NCBI RefSeq assembly: GCF_016925535.1
Contig: NZ_CP070496.1
Span: 1,302,001-1,366,000, forward strand
DNA from: Natronoglycomyces albus
Lineage (GTDB): Bacteria; Actinomycetota; Actinomycetes; Mycobacteriales; Micromonosporaceae
Direction of reading: 5' to 3'
DNA: 64,000 nt
The position numbers were made by a program, and so were the translations under genes. The notes beneath the pieces are model-generated. The model made no database searches. It saw only the letters and a list, made by a program, of their open reading frames with translations, and was not told the origin of the DNA. Below, in pieces: positions 46,255 through 56,165 of the stretch (position 1 is its first letter; each line of letters begins with the position of its first letter).

Positions 46255-48099
46255 ATGCCAGCTTTGCGTTCACGAACTACTACTCACGGTCGAGCGATGG
46301 CCGGAGCCCGCGCCCTGTGGCGCGCTACCGGCATGACCGACTCCGACTTCGGTAAGCCGATCATCGCGATCGCCAACTCATATACCCAGTTTGTGCCCGG
46401 GCACGTCCACCTCAAGGATCTCGGAGGACTGGTATCCGATGCCATCAGCCAGGCCGGGGGAGTGGCTCGCGAATTCCACACCATCGCCGTTGACGATGGC
46501 ATCGCGATGGGGCATAGTGGCATGCTCTACTCTCTGCCCAGCCGCGAGATCATCGCCGACTCGGTCGAATACATGGTCAACGCGCACTGTGCTGACGCGC
46601 TAGTGTGCATCTCCAACTGCGACAAGATCACCCCCGGGATGCTCAACGCTGCCTTGCGCCTCAATATCCCGACTGTGTTCATCTCTGGTGGCCCGATGGA
46701 AGCGGGCAAGACAGTCGCCGCCGATGGGGTCGTTAAACGTAAGCTCGACTTGGTCGATGCGATGGTGGCCTCGGCTGACGACAGCGTCTCCGATGACAAT
46801 CTCGATGAGATCGAACGGTCCGCTTGCCCGACCTGCGGATCGTGTTCGGGTATGTTCACAGCCAACTCCATGAACTGCCTGACCGAGGCGATTGGCCTCG
46901 CGTTGCCTGGCAACGGTTCGGTCTTGGCCACCCACGCCAAGCGCAAGGCGCTCTTCACCCGGGCTGGAACGACGGTGGTTGACCTGTGTCGTCGCTATTA
47001 CGACAATGACGATGAGTCTGTCCTGCCGCGCAATATCGCCAATCGCGATGCCTTCGATAACGCCGTGGCGCTCGATGTGGCCATGGGGGGGTCCACAAAT
47101 ACGGTCTTGCACCTGCTGGCGGCCGCGCGCGAGGCCGAGATCGACTTTAGCGTCTCCGATATTGACGAGGTTTCACGTCGGGTTCCGTGCCTGGCCAAGA
47201 TCGCGCCGAATTCACCCGACTACCACATGGAGGATGTGCATCGTGCCGGTGGCATCCCCGCCATCCTCGGGGAGCTGTATCGGGCAGGTCTGCTGCGCGA
47301 GAATGTTTCGTCCATCCATACTGACTCGCTCGATGAGTGGCTCAACACCTGGGATATTCGAGCCCAAGAACCTAGTGCCGAAGCGCTCGCGCTGTTTGCG
47401 GCCGCGCCCGGCGGGGTGCGCACGACTGAGCCGTTTTCAACCGAGAACCGGTGGGAGACGCTCGACACCGACGCCGAAAACGGTTGTATCCATTCGGTCG
47501 AACACGCCTACTCCGCCGATGGTGGTCTGGCTGTCTTGTTCGGAAACCTGGCGCTGGAGGGGTGTGTCGTCAAGACCGCGGGCGTCCCTGACGACAGCTT
47601 GACTTTCACCGGTCCAGCCAAAGTCTTCGAATCGCAAGAGGACGCCGTCTCGGGCATCCTCAATAAGGAAGTCCACAAAGGCCACGTCGTCGTCATCCGC
47701 TATGAGGGGCCCAAGGGTGGGCCTGGAATGCAGGAAATGTTGCACCCGACCTCGTTTTTGAAAGGACGCGGTCTCGGCCCACACTGCGCGTTGATTACCG
47801 ACGGTCGATTCTCCGGCGGCACCTCCGGACTTTCGATTGGCCATGTCTCGCCTGAGGCCGCCGGTGGTGGCCTCATCGCCTTGGTTGAAGACGGTGACGA
47901 GATCACTCTGGACATCCCACGACGGAGCATTGAGTTGCGCGTCGATGAGGCCGAACTTCAGCGACGCCGTATTGAGCAGGAAAAACGCGACGCTCCCTAC
48001 ACTCCGCAGAATCGTCACCGTCCAGTCAGCGCGGCCTTGCGTGCCTATGCCTCGATGACCACGGCGGCTTCGGATGGGGCCTACCGGAAGGTCGACTAG
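46255..48099 (+). CDS. ilvD: Dihydroxy-acid dehydratase
   Basis: 614 residues from ATG 46255; upstream frames are not conserved. The Fe-S cluster Cys residues lie in [11 protein letters not shown] and [16 protein letters not shown], with [11 protein letters not shown] before them. The enzyme converts dihydroxy-acids to the 2-oxo acids of valine and isoleucine in the cytosol. It is separated from ilvBNC by about 5.5 kb carrying two unrelated genes. Just upstream, TCTCAC (46224-46229) can pair with GTGAGA (46240-46245), enclosing the GGAAGG ribosome-site candidate, and CCTTAA/TTAAGG (46193-46210) forms another dyad. Confidence 0.96.
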   Translation: MPALRSRTTTHGRAMAGARALWRATGMTDSDFGKPIIAIANSYTQFVPGHVHLKDLGGLVSDAISQAGGVAREFHTIAVDDGIAMGHSGMLYSLPSREIIADSVEYMVNAHCADALVCISNCDKITPGMLNAALRLNIPTVFISGGPMEAGKTVAADGVVKRKLDLVDAMVASADDSVSDDNLDEIERSACPTCGSCSGMFTANSMNCLTEAIGLALPGNGSVLATHAKRKALFTRAGTTVVDLCRRYYDNDDESVLPRNIANRDAFDNAVALDVAMGGSTNTVLHLLAAAREAEIDFSVSDIDEVSRRVPCLAKIAPNSPDYHMEDVHRAGGIPAILGELYRAGLLRENVSSIHTDSLDEWLNTWDIRAQEPSAEALALFAAAPGGVRTTEPFSTENRWETLDTDAENGCIHSVEHAYSADGGLAVLFGNLALEGCVVKTAGVPDDSLTFTGPAKVFESQEDAVSGILNKEVHKGHVVVIRYEGPKGGPGMQEMLHPTSFLKGRGLGPHCALITDGRFSGGTSGLSIGHVSPEAAGGGLIALVEDGDEITLDIPRRSIELRVDEAELQRRRIEQEKRDAPYTPQNRHRPVSAALRAYASMTTAASDGAYRKVD

Positions 48100-48198
48100 T
48101 CCATGCGGCTAGTGCGATGGGAGTTCGTAGCCTCCGCCTCGGTTCGTTTACCAGCCCTTGTGGCCCCGAACCCGCAACTTTGTATAAGTCTGCTGTAC

Positions 48199-48243
48199 GC
48201 ATCCGGCTTGAGTCACTCCGCTGCCAGTGGCCAAGCCGGATGC
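48199..48243 (+). terminator. Terminator of ilvD
   Basis: Twelve perfect base pairs (48199-48210 with 48232-48243) with a 21-nt loop that contains its own CACT/AGTG pairing. It lies 100 nt after the ilvD stop and 72 nt before the next gene. Confidence 0.75.
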
Positions 48244-48314
48244 GAAACGCCTTCGCGCGAGCTTTGTCCCACCGGGCCATAATGAACGGCGAGTACCCCT
48301 GCGAGCCGAAGTGA

Positions 48315-49967
48315 GTGCCTGTGAACTACCTCAGCGATTCCGCCAACCACATTAGTGAGAGTGTCCTGTGGTGGGGGTGGGGCGACGCCCGTCAGAATCG
48401 GGCCATCAACAGCCTGGCCGAGCAAACGCAGTCGCGGCACAATCGCATGGCCCGCGCGGCCTCTCGCAGCAATCGGCAGTTGCAAGAGCGCATCACCAAC
48501 GAAATCAGCGGAGTGCAGGGGCGCTTCGATGAGGTCCTCGAAATCATTGAGCTGCGGTTTCAGCTGGCCGAGTACGACGAATATCAGGTGCGAACCAATG
48601 CCCGTAAAACGTTTCGGGCTCTGGCGGCCCAAACCGATCCGGTTTCCTCCGAGTTCCACGATGTCGACGGATATTGGATGCCTCCCGCCGCCTTGGCGAT
48701 GCGCGACCTTATCCAAGGCACCGGCATAGACATGCAGGAAAATCTTGATCGAGCCCGGGAACGTGACCGGCTGCGGACTGAGCTGTTGGCCCTGAGCGTC
48801 GGGGTGTGTTTCGAACAGCCGCTACTTCAGCCTCCCGCGATCTCCCACTTGCTCGCGCTCGATCCGGCACTGGAATCCGATGGGGAGCCCACCGAGGAGG
48901 GGATCTCGCAGGAGGCAGGGCCTCGCCAGGTGGTTAGCAATGGCTGGCGGCAACTGTGGAAACAATGCGCCCGTGGTGACTTTGGGGCCGCGGCCTACCA
49001 ACAGTTGCAGACGCGACTACGCGAACTGGTTGAGGCCGAGCCTGCGACGCTGTCGTCTGCGCAGCTGCGCACGTGGACCGATGCCATCCGAGCTTTGGCG
49101 CCGACGTCGGCTACTGGGGCTGAGGGCGTCGGCGCGACCATTGACTCTTTGTACGAGCACGTCAAGGATTCCCTCAAAGAAGTACCGGCCATCCCAACTC
49201 CCGCTGAGGGCCTGCAATCAGATGACTTGGAACAGTGGCGGCACTTCTTGCAAGAGCTCATTGAGGAACCCTCCGCGGCCGAGCGTCCGCTTTTGGAGGC
49301 ACTGCGTAGCCTGCGCTCCGGGTACACCGCCGGAGGCGACGATCCCACTTGGAAACAGCCTGCCGGAGGACTGCCGGATCTGTTCTTGCACGACATTGTG
49401 GCCGACGGTGTTGCCCCGGCCCAGCGGGCCATCGCCCTGCGCTTGGCGGCTCCGTGGCTGTTGCAGACTGTGGATGCGATTTTCCACGGCGCTGCGGCTA
49501 ACTCCAAGCTCAGCCGAGAACTTCGGCATCGTGCTCTGCGCGTCACGGTCAGCAGCGATGGAGCAGATCCGGTGGAGCTGGAGAAACTGGAACGACGGAT
49601 CGCCAGCTGGGCTCGGCCAGAGATTCCGTCCAGTTCTAGCCAAGCGGCCATCGTCGCGGTTTGCCTGGCCGTGGCCTTCCTCTTCTTCACCTGCGACCAG
49701 GCAGTGCTCGGAGTGTTGTCGTTGCTGGGCCTGGCGATCCCCTTTTGGCGTCATCGCCAGGCGATCGCTACCGCTGAGGACGAGCGCTTGACCTATGAGC
49801 AAATGTTCGCGGAACTACAAAGGGAGATAGCGGCCACGAAGATCGCCCTAGCCGATGAAGAGCGCGCCCAGGAACGCGCGTCACAACAGGTTAAACACAG
49901 CGCGAGCCGATTGCGCAATGTGCTTTCCGGGTCCACAATGCGCAGCGGTGAGAGTGGGTCGCTCTAA
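48315..49967 (+). CDS. Unrecognised protein with C-terminal membrane hairpin
   Basis: 550 residues from GTG 48315; GTG 48321 is an alternative and the ribosome site is weak. I do not recognise the family. Residues 1-95 look helical and charged, with a Trp-rich patch near the start (VLWWGWGD). Residues about 100-440 are acidic and helical, rich in Ala, Leu and Glu. Residues about 444-478 hold two closely spaced hydrophobic segments ending in Pro-Phe-Trp, followed by a 60-residue charged coiled coil. Codon use looks native. It stands alone between ilvD and the GGDEF-EAL gene. Confidence 0.8.
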   Translation: MPVNYLSDSANHISESVLWWGWGDARQNRAINSLAEQTQSRHNRMARAASRSNRQLQERITNEISGVQGRFDEVLEIIELRFQLAEYDEYQVRTNARKTFRALAAQTDPVSSEFHDVDGYWMPPAALAMRDLIQGTGIDMQENLDRARERDRLRTELLALSVGVCFEQPLLQPPAISHLLALDPALESDGEPTEEGISQEAGPRQVVSNGWRQLWKQCARGDFGAAAYQQLQTRLRELVEAEPATLSSAQLRTWTDAIRALAPTSATGAEGVGATIDSLYEHVKDSLKEVPAIPTPAEGLQSDDLEQWRHFLQELIEEPSAAERPLLEALRSLRSGYTAGGDDPTWKQPAGGLPDLFLHDIVADGVAPAQRAIALRLAAPWLLQTVDAIFHGAAANSKLSRELRHRALRVTVSSDGADPVELEKLERRIASWARPEIPSSSSQAAIVAVCLAVAFLFFTCDQAVLGVLSLLGLAIPFWRHRQAIATAEDERLTYEQMFAELQREIAATKIALADEERAQERASQQVKHSASRLRNVLSGSTMRSGESGSL

Positions 49968-50221
49968 TGGGGCTAGTGAGGGCACAGTGGATGCGCGTCG
50001 TCGGTCTTGGCGTGATTCGTCGATTATGTCCTTTGTGGCGAAACTGATTGTAGCTGCTCAGATCCACTGCGCAGATGGTAAACCCTTGCCACTCAAAGAA
50101 AGTGGGGCTGGCTCACGTCCCCCTGGGGCGCGCCATTTGCGGTGGTAGAAGCCGCATACCCTAAGAGCGCCCCTGGTTAATTGGGCTCGCGCACCCGAAA
50201 TATTGATTTTCTGTCGTATTT
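49968..50221. other. Leader region before the GGDEF-EAL gene
   Basis: No gene is supported in this stretch. Its right end turns AT-rich before the candidate promoter, with long T runs. I see no terminator for the upstream gene. Confidence 0.4.
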
Positions 50222-50249
50222 TTGACAGTGTCTTGTGACACGCTACGGA
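50222..50249 (+). promoter_or_regulatory. Candidate promoter of the GGDEF-EAL gene with internal dyad
   Basis: TTGACA (50222-50227) is a perfect -35 hexamer; TACGGA (50244-50249) is a plausible -10 at 16 nt. The spacer is largely the dyad GTGTC-TTGT-GACAC (50228-50241), which could bind a repressor. A hairpin (50257-50280) lies in the 5' leader. Confidence 0.5.
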
Positions 50250-50345
50250 TTGCCAGCTGGGAGGCGGTGAGCCTGACCAGTATGCACAAACGATCTTGCG
50301 GCATGCTGAGATGTGCCAATACCTTCCGCACGGATTGGGAACTTC

Positions 50346-53012
50346 ATGAGGTTGTCTTCCCATAACAGCCGAGGCCGGCGCCCCCACGCTGCCGCCTCGT
50401 GGCTGGCTGCCACCTCCGTGTGGTTGCTCGTGCTCAGCGCCACGGCCAATTCGGCGGCTGGCATCCTCACCGGCACTCTCACCTCGTCCGAAGCCGCGAG
50501 CCTGGGTACGCTCGGTGTCACCTGCGCCGGAACTCTCGCCTGGCTCTCCTCAGGCCATGTGGGCCCCGGTTGGCGCGTCCCCTACCAGCTCTCAGCCGCG
50601 GGCCTTTTGACCTTCGTGGCCGGTGTCGCGGTCGCGATCTTGCTTCCGACCTCCCACGGTGCCAGCGTAGCCACGGCCGCGCTGGTCGCCAGCGCCTGCG
50701 TCTTCGTCGCGGCTCTGTTGCGATTGCCTGACCGCACACTTGATATCAGCGCCCAGTTGCGACGCGGACTTGACGGATTTTTCGTGGGTGTGTGTCTGCT
50801 TTTCGGACTGTGGCTGATCGTCATCCGCCCTTGGTACGAGGCAAGCCGTACTGACATCGCCAGCATCGACCTTCTCGTGGTACTCCCGGCTATGTTCGCG
50901 CCGGTCCTGCTTGGCATTGGTGTCACCACCTCGTTGCGCCTGTCGCGTTCGAGGGGTCGCCTGTTGCTGCTTTGCCTGGCACAGGTCTTTGTCTATACCA
51001 CCGGTGTCGGACTAGTTGCCGCGTGGCAGTGGGGCCCCTCCGCAGTGGCCACGTTGTGGTGGATGGTTGTGTGGATTATCGCCGCGACTTCGCTGATCGG
51101 GGTGGCGTTGTTGGCGCGCGCCCAGATCGCCCAGCGAGCCGGGGCCCGTCGCACTGTCTTGCACCATTTCGCGTTGGCCAGCGGAGCCGCCATCGCCACC
51201 ACGGCGTTCTTCCATCACGGCGCGTCCACGGGTCCGCTTCCGTTGGACGCGGCGCTATTGGCGCTCCTTGGCATCTGTGCGCTGGGGGCGCGCCTGCTGC
51301 TGACATATTTCGACGTACAGCGTGGGGCTTCGATCCTCATTGACCGCGAATCACGTTATCGCGCCATCGTGGGAGCCTCCTCCGACATCATGATGGTGCT
51401 GGACAATCATTTGCGTCTCACCTGGGCGGCCGCTGGTTCCACGTGGACGTCCCTGACGGCCAATGACGCGGCGATAGGCCGTCAGTTCACCGATCTGCTT
51501 CACCCTGAGGACCAGCCGCAAGCCGCCGCGCTGCTTCAGGGTTTGCTGGACGGGTCGATCCGGGAACGTCGAGTCGCGATCGACGCGCGCATCCGTGATG
51601 ACAACGACGAATGGCGCTATACCGAATCCATCGTCACCGATCAGCGAGCTCATCCGCATGTGCGGGGGCTGGTCGTGCGCACGGTCGAGGTGAGTGTGCG
51701 CCGGAGCCTAGAAGCGGAGTTGGCCCGCCTGGCCTATACCGATTCCCTCACGGGGTTGGCCAATCGCCGTTCGCTGTTGCAAACGCTGCAAGGCACGGTC
51801 GTGGGCGACCATACGCAGCCGGTGGTGCTCCTAGCGCTGGATCTGGACGGGTTTAAGAACGTCAATGACACCCAGGGGCACGCGATGGGAGACGAGCTGC
51901 TCAATGAGGTGGCTATTCAGCTCAAGGAGCGGGTGCGTCCGACATCAGTCGTCGCCCGGGTCGGTGGCGATGAATTCGCGGTCCTGTTGCGTATGACCAA
52001 TCGGGAGGCACGTGAATGGGCAGAACAGGTCCTGCACGCGATCAGTCGGCCAGTGCAGTTGTCCGATGAGACGACCGTGTTCATCACCGGAAGTATCGGA
52101 CTGGCGTCTTCGGCTCCGGGTATGACGCCCGAGGACCTTATGCGCAATGCCGACCTGGCTTTGCGCGCGGCCAAACAAGCCGGTAAGAACCGAGTTGAAA
52201 GTTACGACTTCGCCTTTGAAGAACGGGTACGCCGTCGCATGGAGGTCACGCAGGAACTTCGCGGCGCGATTGAACGCGATGAGCTGTCGCTGGTGTTTCA
52301 GCCGGTCTATTCGCTGCCGGATCGACGCATTGTCGGGGCGGAGGCGCTCATGCGGTGGGAGAACTCCAAGCTGGGGCGTATCTCGCCCGGAGAGTTCATC
52401 CCCGCCGCCACAGAGGCTGGATTCACTCATGAGTTGGCCATCTGGACGGTCCGACAGGTTTCGGCGCAACTGGGGCAGTGGAAGGCAGATCAGCACAGCG
52501 CGTGGATTTCGATCAACGTGTCGGTGCGGGATTTGCATACCTCTCGGTTTGCGACTGCGGTGAATCAAGCGCTGATCGAACAGGGCGTACCTGCCTCTCG
52601 GCTGGTCATCGAGGTCACTGAGCATGATTTCTCCAATCACATGGAGACCTTGATCGCCCAGCTGTCGGCCTTGCGAGGCACGGGCGTACGGATTGCGATG
52701 GATGACTTCGGGTCGGGATATTCCTCTTTGGGACAGTTGCATCGGCTGCCGATTGACATTCTCAAGATCGACCGCGACATCATTTCCGAAGACAGCGGTG
52801 CGCCAGCTCCGCTAGCTGAGATCACCGTGCAGCTGGGGCGCCAGCTTGGTATGGAGGTCATTGGGGAGGGTGTGGAGTCGGTTCGACAACTTCGCACGTT
52901 GGAGAAGGCCAAGTGCCCTATGGTGCAGGGCTACTATTTCGCCCGTCCGATGCCAGCCGAGGAGTTGCAAAGACTGTTGTTGGAGCAGCGCCCGAGCACG
53001 ATCCCCGCTTGA
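50346..53012 (+). CDS. Membrane-bound diguanylate cyclase/phosphodiesterase (PAS-GGDEF-EAL)
   Basis: 888 residues from ATG 50346; GTG 50313 in frame is possible. Residues up to about 320 hold eight to ten membrane helices. A PAS-like segment follows (about 330-450), then GGDEF (about 460-620) and EAL (about 640-880). Catalytic signatures look intact in both: RVGGDEFAVLL; and GAEALMRWE, INVSVRDLH, VIEVTEHDF, AMDDFGSGYSSL and IGEGVES. The protein may therefore both make and degrade c-di-GMP, with the membrane and PAS parts choosing the direction. It appears monocistronic. Confidence 0.93.
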   Translation: MRLSSHNSRGRRPHAAASWLAATSVWLLVLSATANSAAGILTGTLTSSEAASLGTLGVTCAGTLAWLSSGHVGPGWRVPYQLSAAGLLTFVAGVAVAILLPTSHGASVATAALVASACVFVAALLRLPDRTLDISAQLRRGLDGFFVGVCLLFGLWLIVIRPWYEASRTDIASIDLLVVLPAMFAPVLLGIGVTTSLRLSRSRGRLLLLCLAQVFVYTTGVGLVAAWQWGPSAVATLWWMVVWIIAATSLIGVALLARAQIAQRAGARRTVLHHFALASGAAIATTAFFHHGASTGPLPLDAALLALLGICALGARLLLTYFDVQRGASILIDRESRYRAIVGASSDIMMVLDNHLRLTWAAAGSTWTSLTANDAAIGRQFTDLLHPEDQPQAAALLQGLLDGSIRERRVAIDARIRDDNDEWRYTESIVTDQRAHPHVRGLVVRTVEVSVRRSLEAELARLAYTDSLTGLANRRSLLQTLQGTVVGDHTQPVVLLALDLDGFKNVNDTQGHAMGDELLNEVAIQLKERVRPTSVVARVGGDEFAVLLRMTNREAREWAEQVLHAISRPVQLSDETTVFITGSIGLASSAPGMTPEDLMRNADLALRAAKQAGKNRVESYDFAFEERVRRRMEVTQELRGAIERDELSLVFQPVYSLPDRRIVGAEALMRWENSKLGRISPGEFIPAATEAGFTHELAIWTVRQVSAQLGQWKADQHSAWISINVSVRDLHTSRFATAVNQALIEQGVPASRLVIEVTEHDFSNHMETLIAQLSALRGTGVRIAMDDFGSGYSSLGQLHRLPIDILKIDRDIISEDSGAPAPLAEITVQLGRQLGMEVIGEGVESVRQLRTLEKAKCPMVQGYYFARPMPAEELQRLLLEQRPSTIPA

Positions 53013-53155
53013 TGGCGTGGGGCATTGGAGTCCATTGGCGCGGTTGATCCTGGTTGCCGTGGGGTGGTTTCCCAGTAGTGGACGGTTTTTCGTGAGACGA
53101 GTCAGGGTTTGAAATCTTGGCAGGCAACACGCGGTCTCCCATAGTTTGAGAAAAC

Positions 53156-53184
53156 TTGACTCACGGGTCAGGATCAGGCATGCT
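53156..53184 (+). promoter_or_regulatory. Candidate ilv leader promoter
   Basis: TTGACT (53156-53161) and CATGCT (53179-53184) are spaced by 17 nt. The predicted start near 53191 would leave only about 9 nt before the leader ATG, close to the nearly leaderless layout seen in some actinobacterial attenuators. The -10 hexamer is poor. Confidence 0.45.
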
Positions 53185-53199
53185 TGTGGCGTGCAAACG

Positions 53200-53286
53200 A
53201 TGAACTACCTCAGCTCCGCCGCCGTAGCCTCCGCTACGGGGCGAATTATTAGCGCCACACGGTGGCCGCAGGTAGTACTTACCTAG
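53200..53286 (+). CDS. Putative ilvBNC leader peptide
   Basis: A 28-codon frame begins at ATG 53200 and ends at TAG 53284-53286. It contains Leu4, Val9, adjacent Ile16-Ile17 (ATT ATT) and, near the end, Val25-Val26-Leu27 (GTA GTA CTT). These AT-rich codons stand out against the GC-rich usage of neighbouring genes, and they encode exactly the products of the downstream operon. A hairpin starts on the stop codon and a T-tract terminator follows. No good ribosome site is seen. The reading as an attenuator peptide is inference from codon content and structure. Confidence 0.75.
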   Translation: MNYLSSAAVASATGRIISATRWPQVVLT

Positions 53287-53313
53287 CGCACCGTCATTTA
53301 CTTGACGGTGCGC
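53286..53313 (+). promoter_or_regulatory. Hairpin following the ilv leader ORF
   Basis: An 11-bp perfect stem (53286-53296 with 53303-53313) with a 6-nt loop begins at the last base of the leader stop codon. Its ascending-arm CACCGT (53289-53294) can alternatively pair with ACGGTG inside the leader ORF (53259-53264), so it may switch with translation. Confidence 0.7.
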
Positions 53314-53347
53314 CCGCCCCGTGCGTCTAGCACGCGGGCGGTTTTTT
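53314..53347 (+). terminator. ilv attenuator terminator
   Basis: A stem of 6 + 5 bp with a single bulged C (53314-53324 with 53330-53341) is followed by six T (53342-53347). It lies between the leader ORF and ilvB, so it must be read through for ilvBNC expression. Its ascending arm (53315-53323) can instead pair over 9 nt with 53235-53243 in the leader ORF, a natural antiterminator. Beyond it, 53348-53657 is a long untranslated stretch with small hairpins (for example GGGCC...GGCCC near 53521-53539). Confidence 0.82.
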
Positions 53348-53657
53348 CTGCCTCGAGAAGCACACAATCCGAACTCGCAACCGCCGGAGTTCACCATCAC
53401 CGACTCAATCAACGGCGATTGAACACGGTTCACCGCACATCTCGCGCCCGGCCGGGTATTCACACCACATCGGGCACGCCCATCGACACGGAACCCCACC
53501 CGCGGTTCCCAACGGAGGTGGGCCTATGAGATCGGCCCACAACCGGGCCCTTGCTCTGGATCACCAATCCGGAATGTGAACCACTGAGATCACCGTTGAC
53601 CACGACGCACGCAACGACATTGAAAATCCGAGCACAGAATCCTGACTGGACGGATAC

Positions 53658-55526
53658 ATGAGCACTGCAGCACCGAAACCAAGGCCGCCGCGCGAGGGAC
53701 GCAACGTGAAGCTCGTCGAGCCTCTCGCGTCCGCCAAACAACCGGAATCGACCAACGGCCCCCAACTATCCGGGGCCCAGATTCTGGTGAAGTCGCTGGA
53801 AAACCTCGAGGTAGAGGCGGTGTTTGGGATTCCGGGCGGGGCGATCCTTCCCGCTTACGATCCGCTGCTGGACTCGACCTCGGTGCGCCACGTGCTGGTG
53901 CGTCACGAGCAGGGAGCCGGGCACGCCGCCGCCGGATATGCCGCTGCCACCGGTCGAGTCGGCGTGTGCATGGCCACCTCGGGCCCTGGAGCCACGAACT
54001 TGGTGACCCCGTTGGCCGACGCGCACATGGACTCGGTTCCCATGGTCGCCATCACGGGGCAGGTCGCTTCGCACGCGATCGGGTCGGATGCCTTTCAAGA
54101 GGCTGACATTCACGGCATCACGATGCCGGTCACCAAGCATTCCTACCTGGTCACTGACGTTGATGAGCTGCCACGAGTTCTGGCGGAGGCCTTCCATATC
54201 GCCGCGACTGGCCGGCCCGGCCCGGTGCTGGTCGACATTCCCAAGGACATCCTCAACGCCACCGCGACGTTCGCGTGGCCTCCGTCGATGCAGCTGCCGG
54301 GCTATCGGCCGACAATGCAGCCGCACGGGAAACAAATCCGGGAGGCCGCCAAGCACATTTGTGCCGCTCGCCGCCCGGTGCTCTATGTCGGTGGGGGAGT
54401 GCTCAGGAGCGAGGCGACGGAGCAACTTCACACACTTGCCGAGATGACCGGAGCACCTGTGGTCACCACGCTCATGGCGCGAGGGGCGTTCCCGGATACG
54501 CACCCGCAGCACTTGGGGATGCCCGGCATGCACGGTACGGTCCCAGCGGTCTTGGCACTGCAAAAGGCGGACCTGATCGTGGCTTTGGGGGCCCGTTTCG
54601 ATGACCGCGTGACGGGGAAACTGGATTCCTTCGCCCCCGAGGCGAAGGTGGTGCATGTTGACATCGACCCGGCCGAGATCGGCAAGAACCGCCACGCCGA
54701 TGTGCCGATCGTGGGTGACTGTAAAGCCGCCATCGGTGCCATTTGCGAGGCTTTGCGTACCGCCTCCGCGCCCGAGGTCGAGTTGAGTCGCAGCCGGCTG
54801 GCTCCCTGGTGGACGATGCTGGGCGATCTGACTGATCGCTATCCGCTGGGATATGACTCCCACCCCGGTTCGCCTTTGTTGCCGCAGTTCGTCATTGAAC
54901 GCCTCGGTGAACTGACCTCTGCGGACACCATCTACACCACGGGCGTCGGTCAGCACCAAATGTGGGCCGCGCAGTTCATCAAGTACGACCGGCCAGGCAC
55001 CTTCCTCAACTCCGGCGGATTGGGCACCATGGGCTATGCGGTGCCCGCCGCCATGGGCGCCAAACTGGGGCAACCCGACCGTGAGGTGTGGGCCATCGAT
55101 GGCGACGGCTGCTTCCAAATGACAAACCAGGAGCTCGCCACGTGCGCTATCGAGGGAATCCCCATCAAGGTCGCCGTTATCAACAACGGCAACCTCGGTA
55201 TGGTGCGCCAGTGGCAGACGCTGTTTTACAACCAGCGGTATTCCAATACCAACCTGGGAACGCATGGAACTGACGGTCCTCGAGTTCCCGACTTCGTGCG
55301 CCTGGCCGAAGCGTTGGGCTGTGTCGGTTTGCGCTGTGAGAGCGCCGCCGACGTCGATGCCACGATTGCCAAGGCCCGCGCCATCGACGACCAGCCTGTG
55401 GTCGTCGACTTCACCGTCGGAGCCGACGCGATGGTGTGGCCGATGGTGCCCGCAGGGCTTGCCAACGACGACATTCTCTACGCCAGGGGCCAGCGGCCCG
55501 ACTTCTCCGACGAGGAGGAATGCTAA
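53658..55526 (+). CDS. ilvB: Acetolactate synthase large subunit
   Basis: 622 residues. About 35 Pro/Lys-rich residues precede the conserved core. The core shows the thiamine diphosphate N-domain ([26 protein letters not shown] with the catalytic Glu, [15 protein letters not shown]), a central FAD-binding domain, and the C-domain [15 protein letters not shown]...[13 protein letters not shown]. It condenses two pyruvates, or pyruvate and 2-oxobutyrate, in the first common step of branched-chain amino acid synthesis. It is the first gene of ilvBNC, behind the putative attenuator. The ribosome site is weak (GGACGGA). Confidence 0.97.
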   Translation: MSTAAPKPRPPREGRNVKLVEPLASAKQPESTNGPQLSGAQILVKSLENLEVEAVFGIPGGAILPAYDPLLDSTSVRHVLVRHEQGAGHAAAGYAAATGRVGVCMATSGPGATNLVTPLADAHMDSVPMVAITGQVASHAIGSDAFQEADIHGITMPVTKHSYLVTDVDELPRVLAEAFHIAATGRPGPVLVDIPKDILNATATFAWPPSMQLPGYRPTMQPHGKQIREAAKHICAARRPVLYVGGGVLRSEATEQLHTLAEMTGAPVVTTLMARGAFPDTHPQHLGMPGMHGTVPAVLALQKADLIVALGARFDDRVTGKLDSFAPEAKVVHVDIDPAEIGKNRHADVPIVGDCKAAIGAICEALRTASAPEVELSRSRLAPWWTMLGDLTDRYPLGYDSHPGSPLLPQFVIERLGELTSADTIYTTGVGQHQMWAAQFIKYDRPGTFLNSGGLGTMGYAVPAAMGAKLGQPDREVWAIDGDGCFQMTNQELATCAIEGIPIKVAVINNGNLGMVRQWQTLFYNQRYSNTNLGTHGTDGPRVPDFVRLAEALGCVGLRCESAADVDATIAKARAIDDQPVVVDFTVGADAMVWPMVPAGLANDDILYARGQRPDFSDEEEC

Positions 55527-56048
55527 ATGTCCAAGCACACGCTCTCTGTCCTGGTCGAGAACAAGCCGGGGGTCCTCGCCCGCGTCGCCGGGTTGTTCAG
55601 CCGCCGTGGTTTCAACATTGACTCACTGGCCGTCGGTGAAACCGAGCATCCGGGGGTTTCGCGCATCACCATCGTGGTCGACGCGGCCTCAGCTCCCCTG
55701 GAGCAGGTCACCAAGCAACTCAACAAGCTCATCCATGTGCTCAAGATCGTCGAGCTGGAAACCGACACCTCGGTCACTCGTCAGCTCTTGCTCGTGAAAG
55801 TTCGCGCCGATAGCGCGATTCGCTCCGAGGTGGTGGAAACAGCAAAACTGTTTCGCGCCAAAGTCGTCGACGTCACGCCCGACACCGTCACCATCGAGAT
55901 CACGGGTACCGACGGCAAGGTCAACGCCTTCCTGGAAGTGGTCGAGCCCTATGGCATCAAGGAATTGGTGCAGTCGGGCATGGTCGGCCTCGTGCGGGGC
56001 GGCAAGTCGATGACCTCGCTAAGTCGCCACAATCTGGCGGCGTCCTAA
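55527..56048 (+). CDS. ilvN: Acetolactate synthase small regulatory subunit
   Basis: 173 residues. The ATG directly follows the ilvB stop, with GAGGAGGAA inside the ilvB end as its ribosome site. Residues 4-78 are an ACT domain (LSVLVENKPGVLARVAGLFSRRGFNIDSL), and the C-terminal domain holds RELLLVKVRAD-like and FLEVVEPYGIKELVQSG segments. It activates the large subunit and gives feedback inhibition by valine. Length is typical of the long bacterial form (also called IlvH). Confidence 0.96.
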   Translation: MSKHTLSVLVENKPGVLARVAGLFSRRGFNIDSLAVGETEHPGVSRITIVVDAASAPLEQVTKQLNKLIHVLKIVELETDTSVTRQLLLVKVRADSAIRSEVVETAKLFRAKVVDVTPDTVTIEITGTDGKVNAFLEVVEPYGIKELVQSGMVGLVRGGKSMTSLSRHNLAAS

Positions 56049-56165
56049 GCCAAAATGTGGCCGCCAGGGTCGCTACAGCGGAGTCCCCAACCGGGGCCTC
56101 CGGTGCGCCACCGCAGATGACACACCATCAATACCAGCTAAGCAAGTATGTGAGAGGACCAATTA

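Noticed and set aside
49968-50345. Possible c-di-GMP (GEMM) or c-di-AMP riboswitch before the GGDEF-EAL gene
   Set aside because: The conserved core strings of these riboswitches are not present; only a promoter and a simple hairpin are visible.
53348-53657. T-box leader for ilvB
   Set aside because: No T-box sequence or specifier-loop arrangement is seen; the peptide-type attenuator upstream explains amino-acid control better.
53766-55538. 590-codon minus-strand frame across ilvB
   Set aside because: It is a long antisense frame caused by codon bias; ilvB on the plus strand is a full, motif-complete enzyme.
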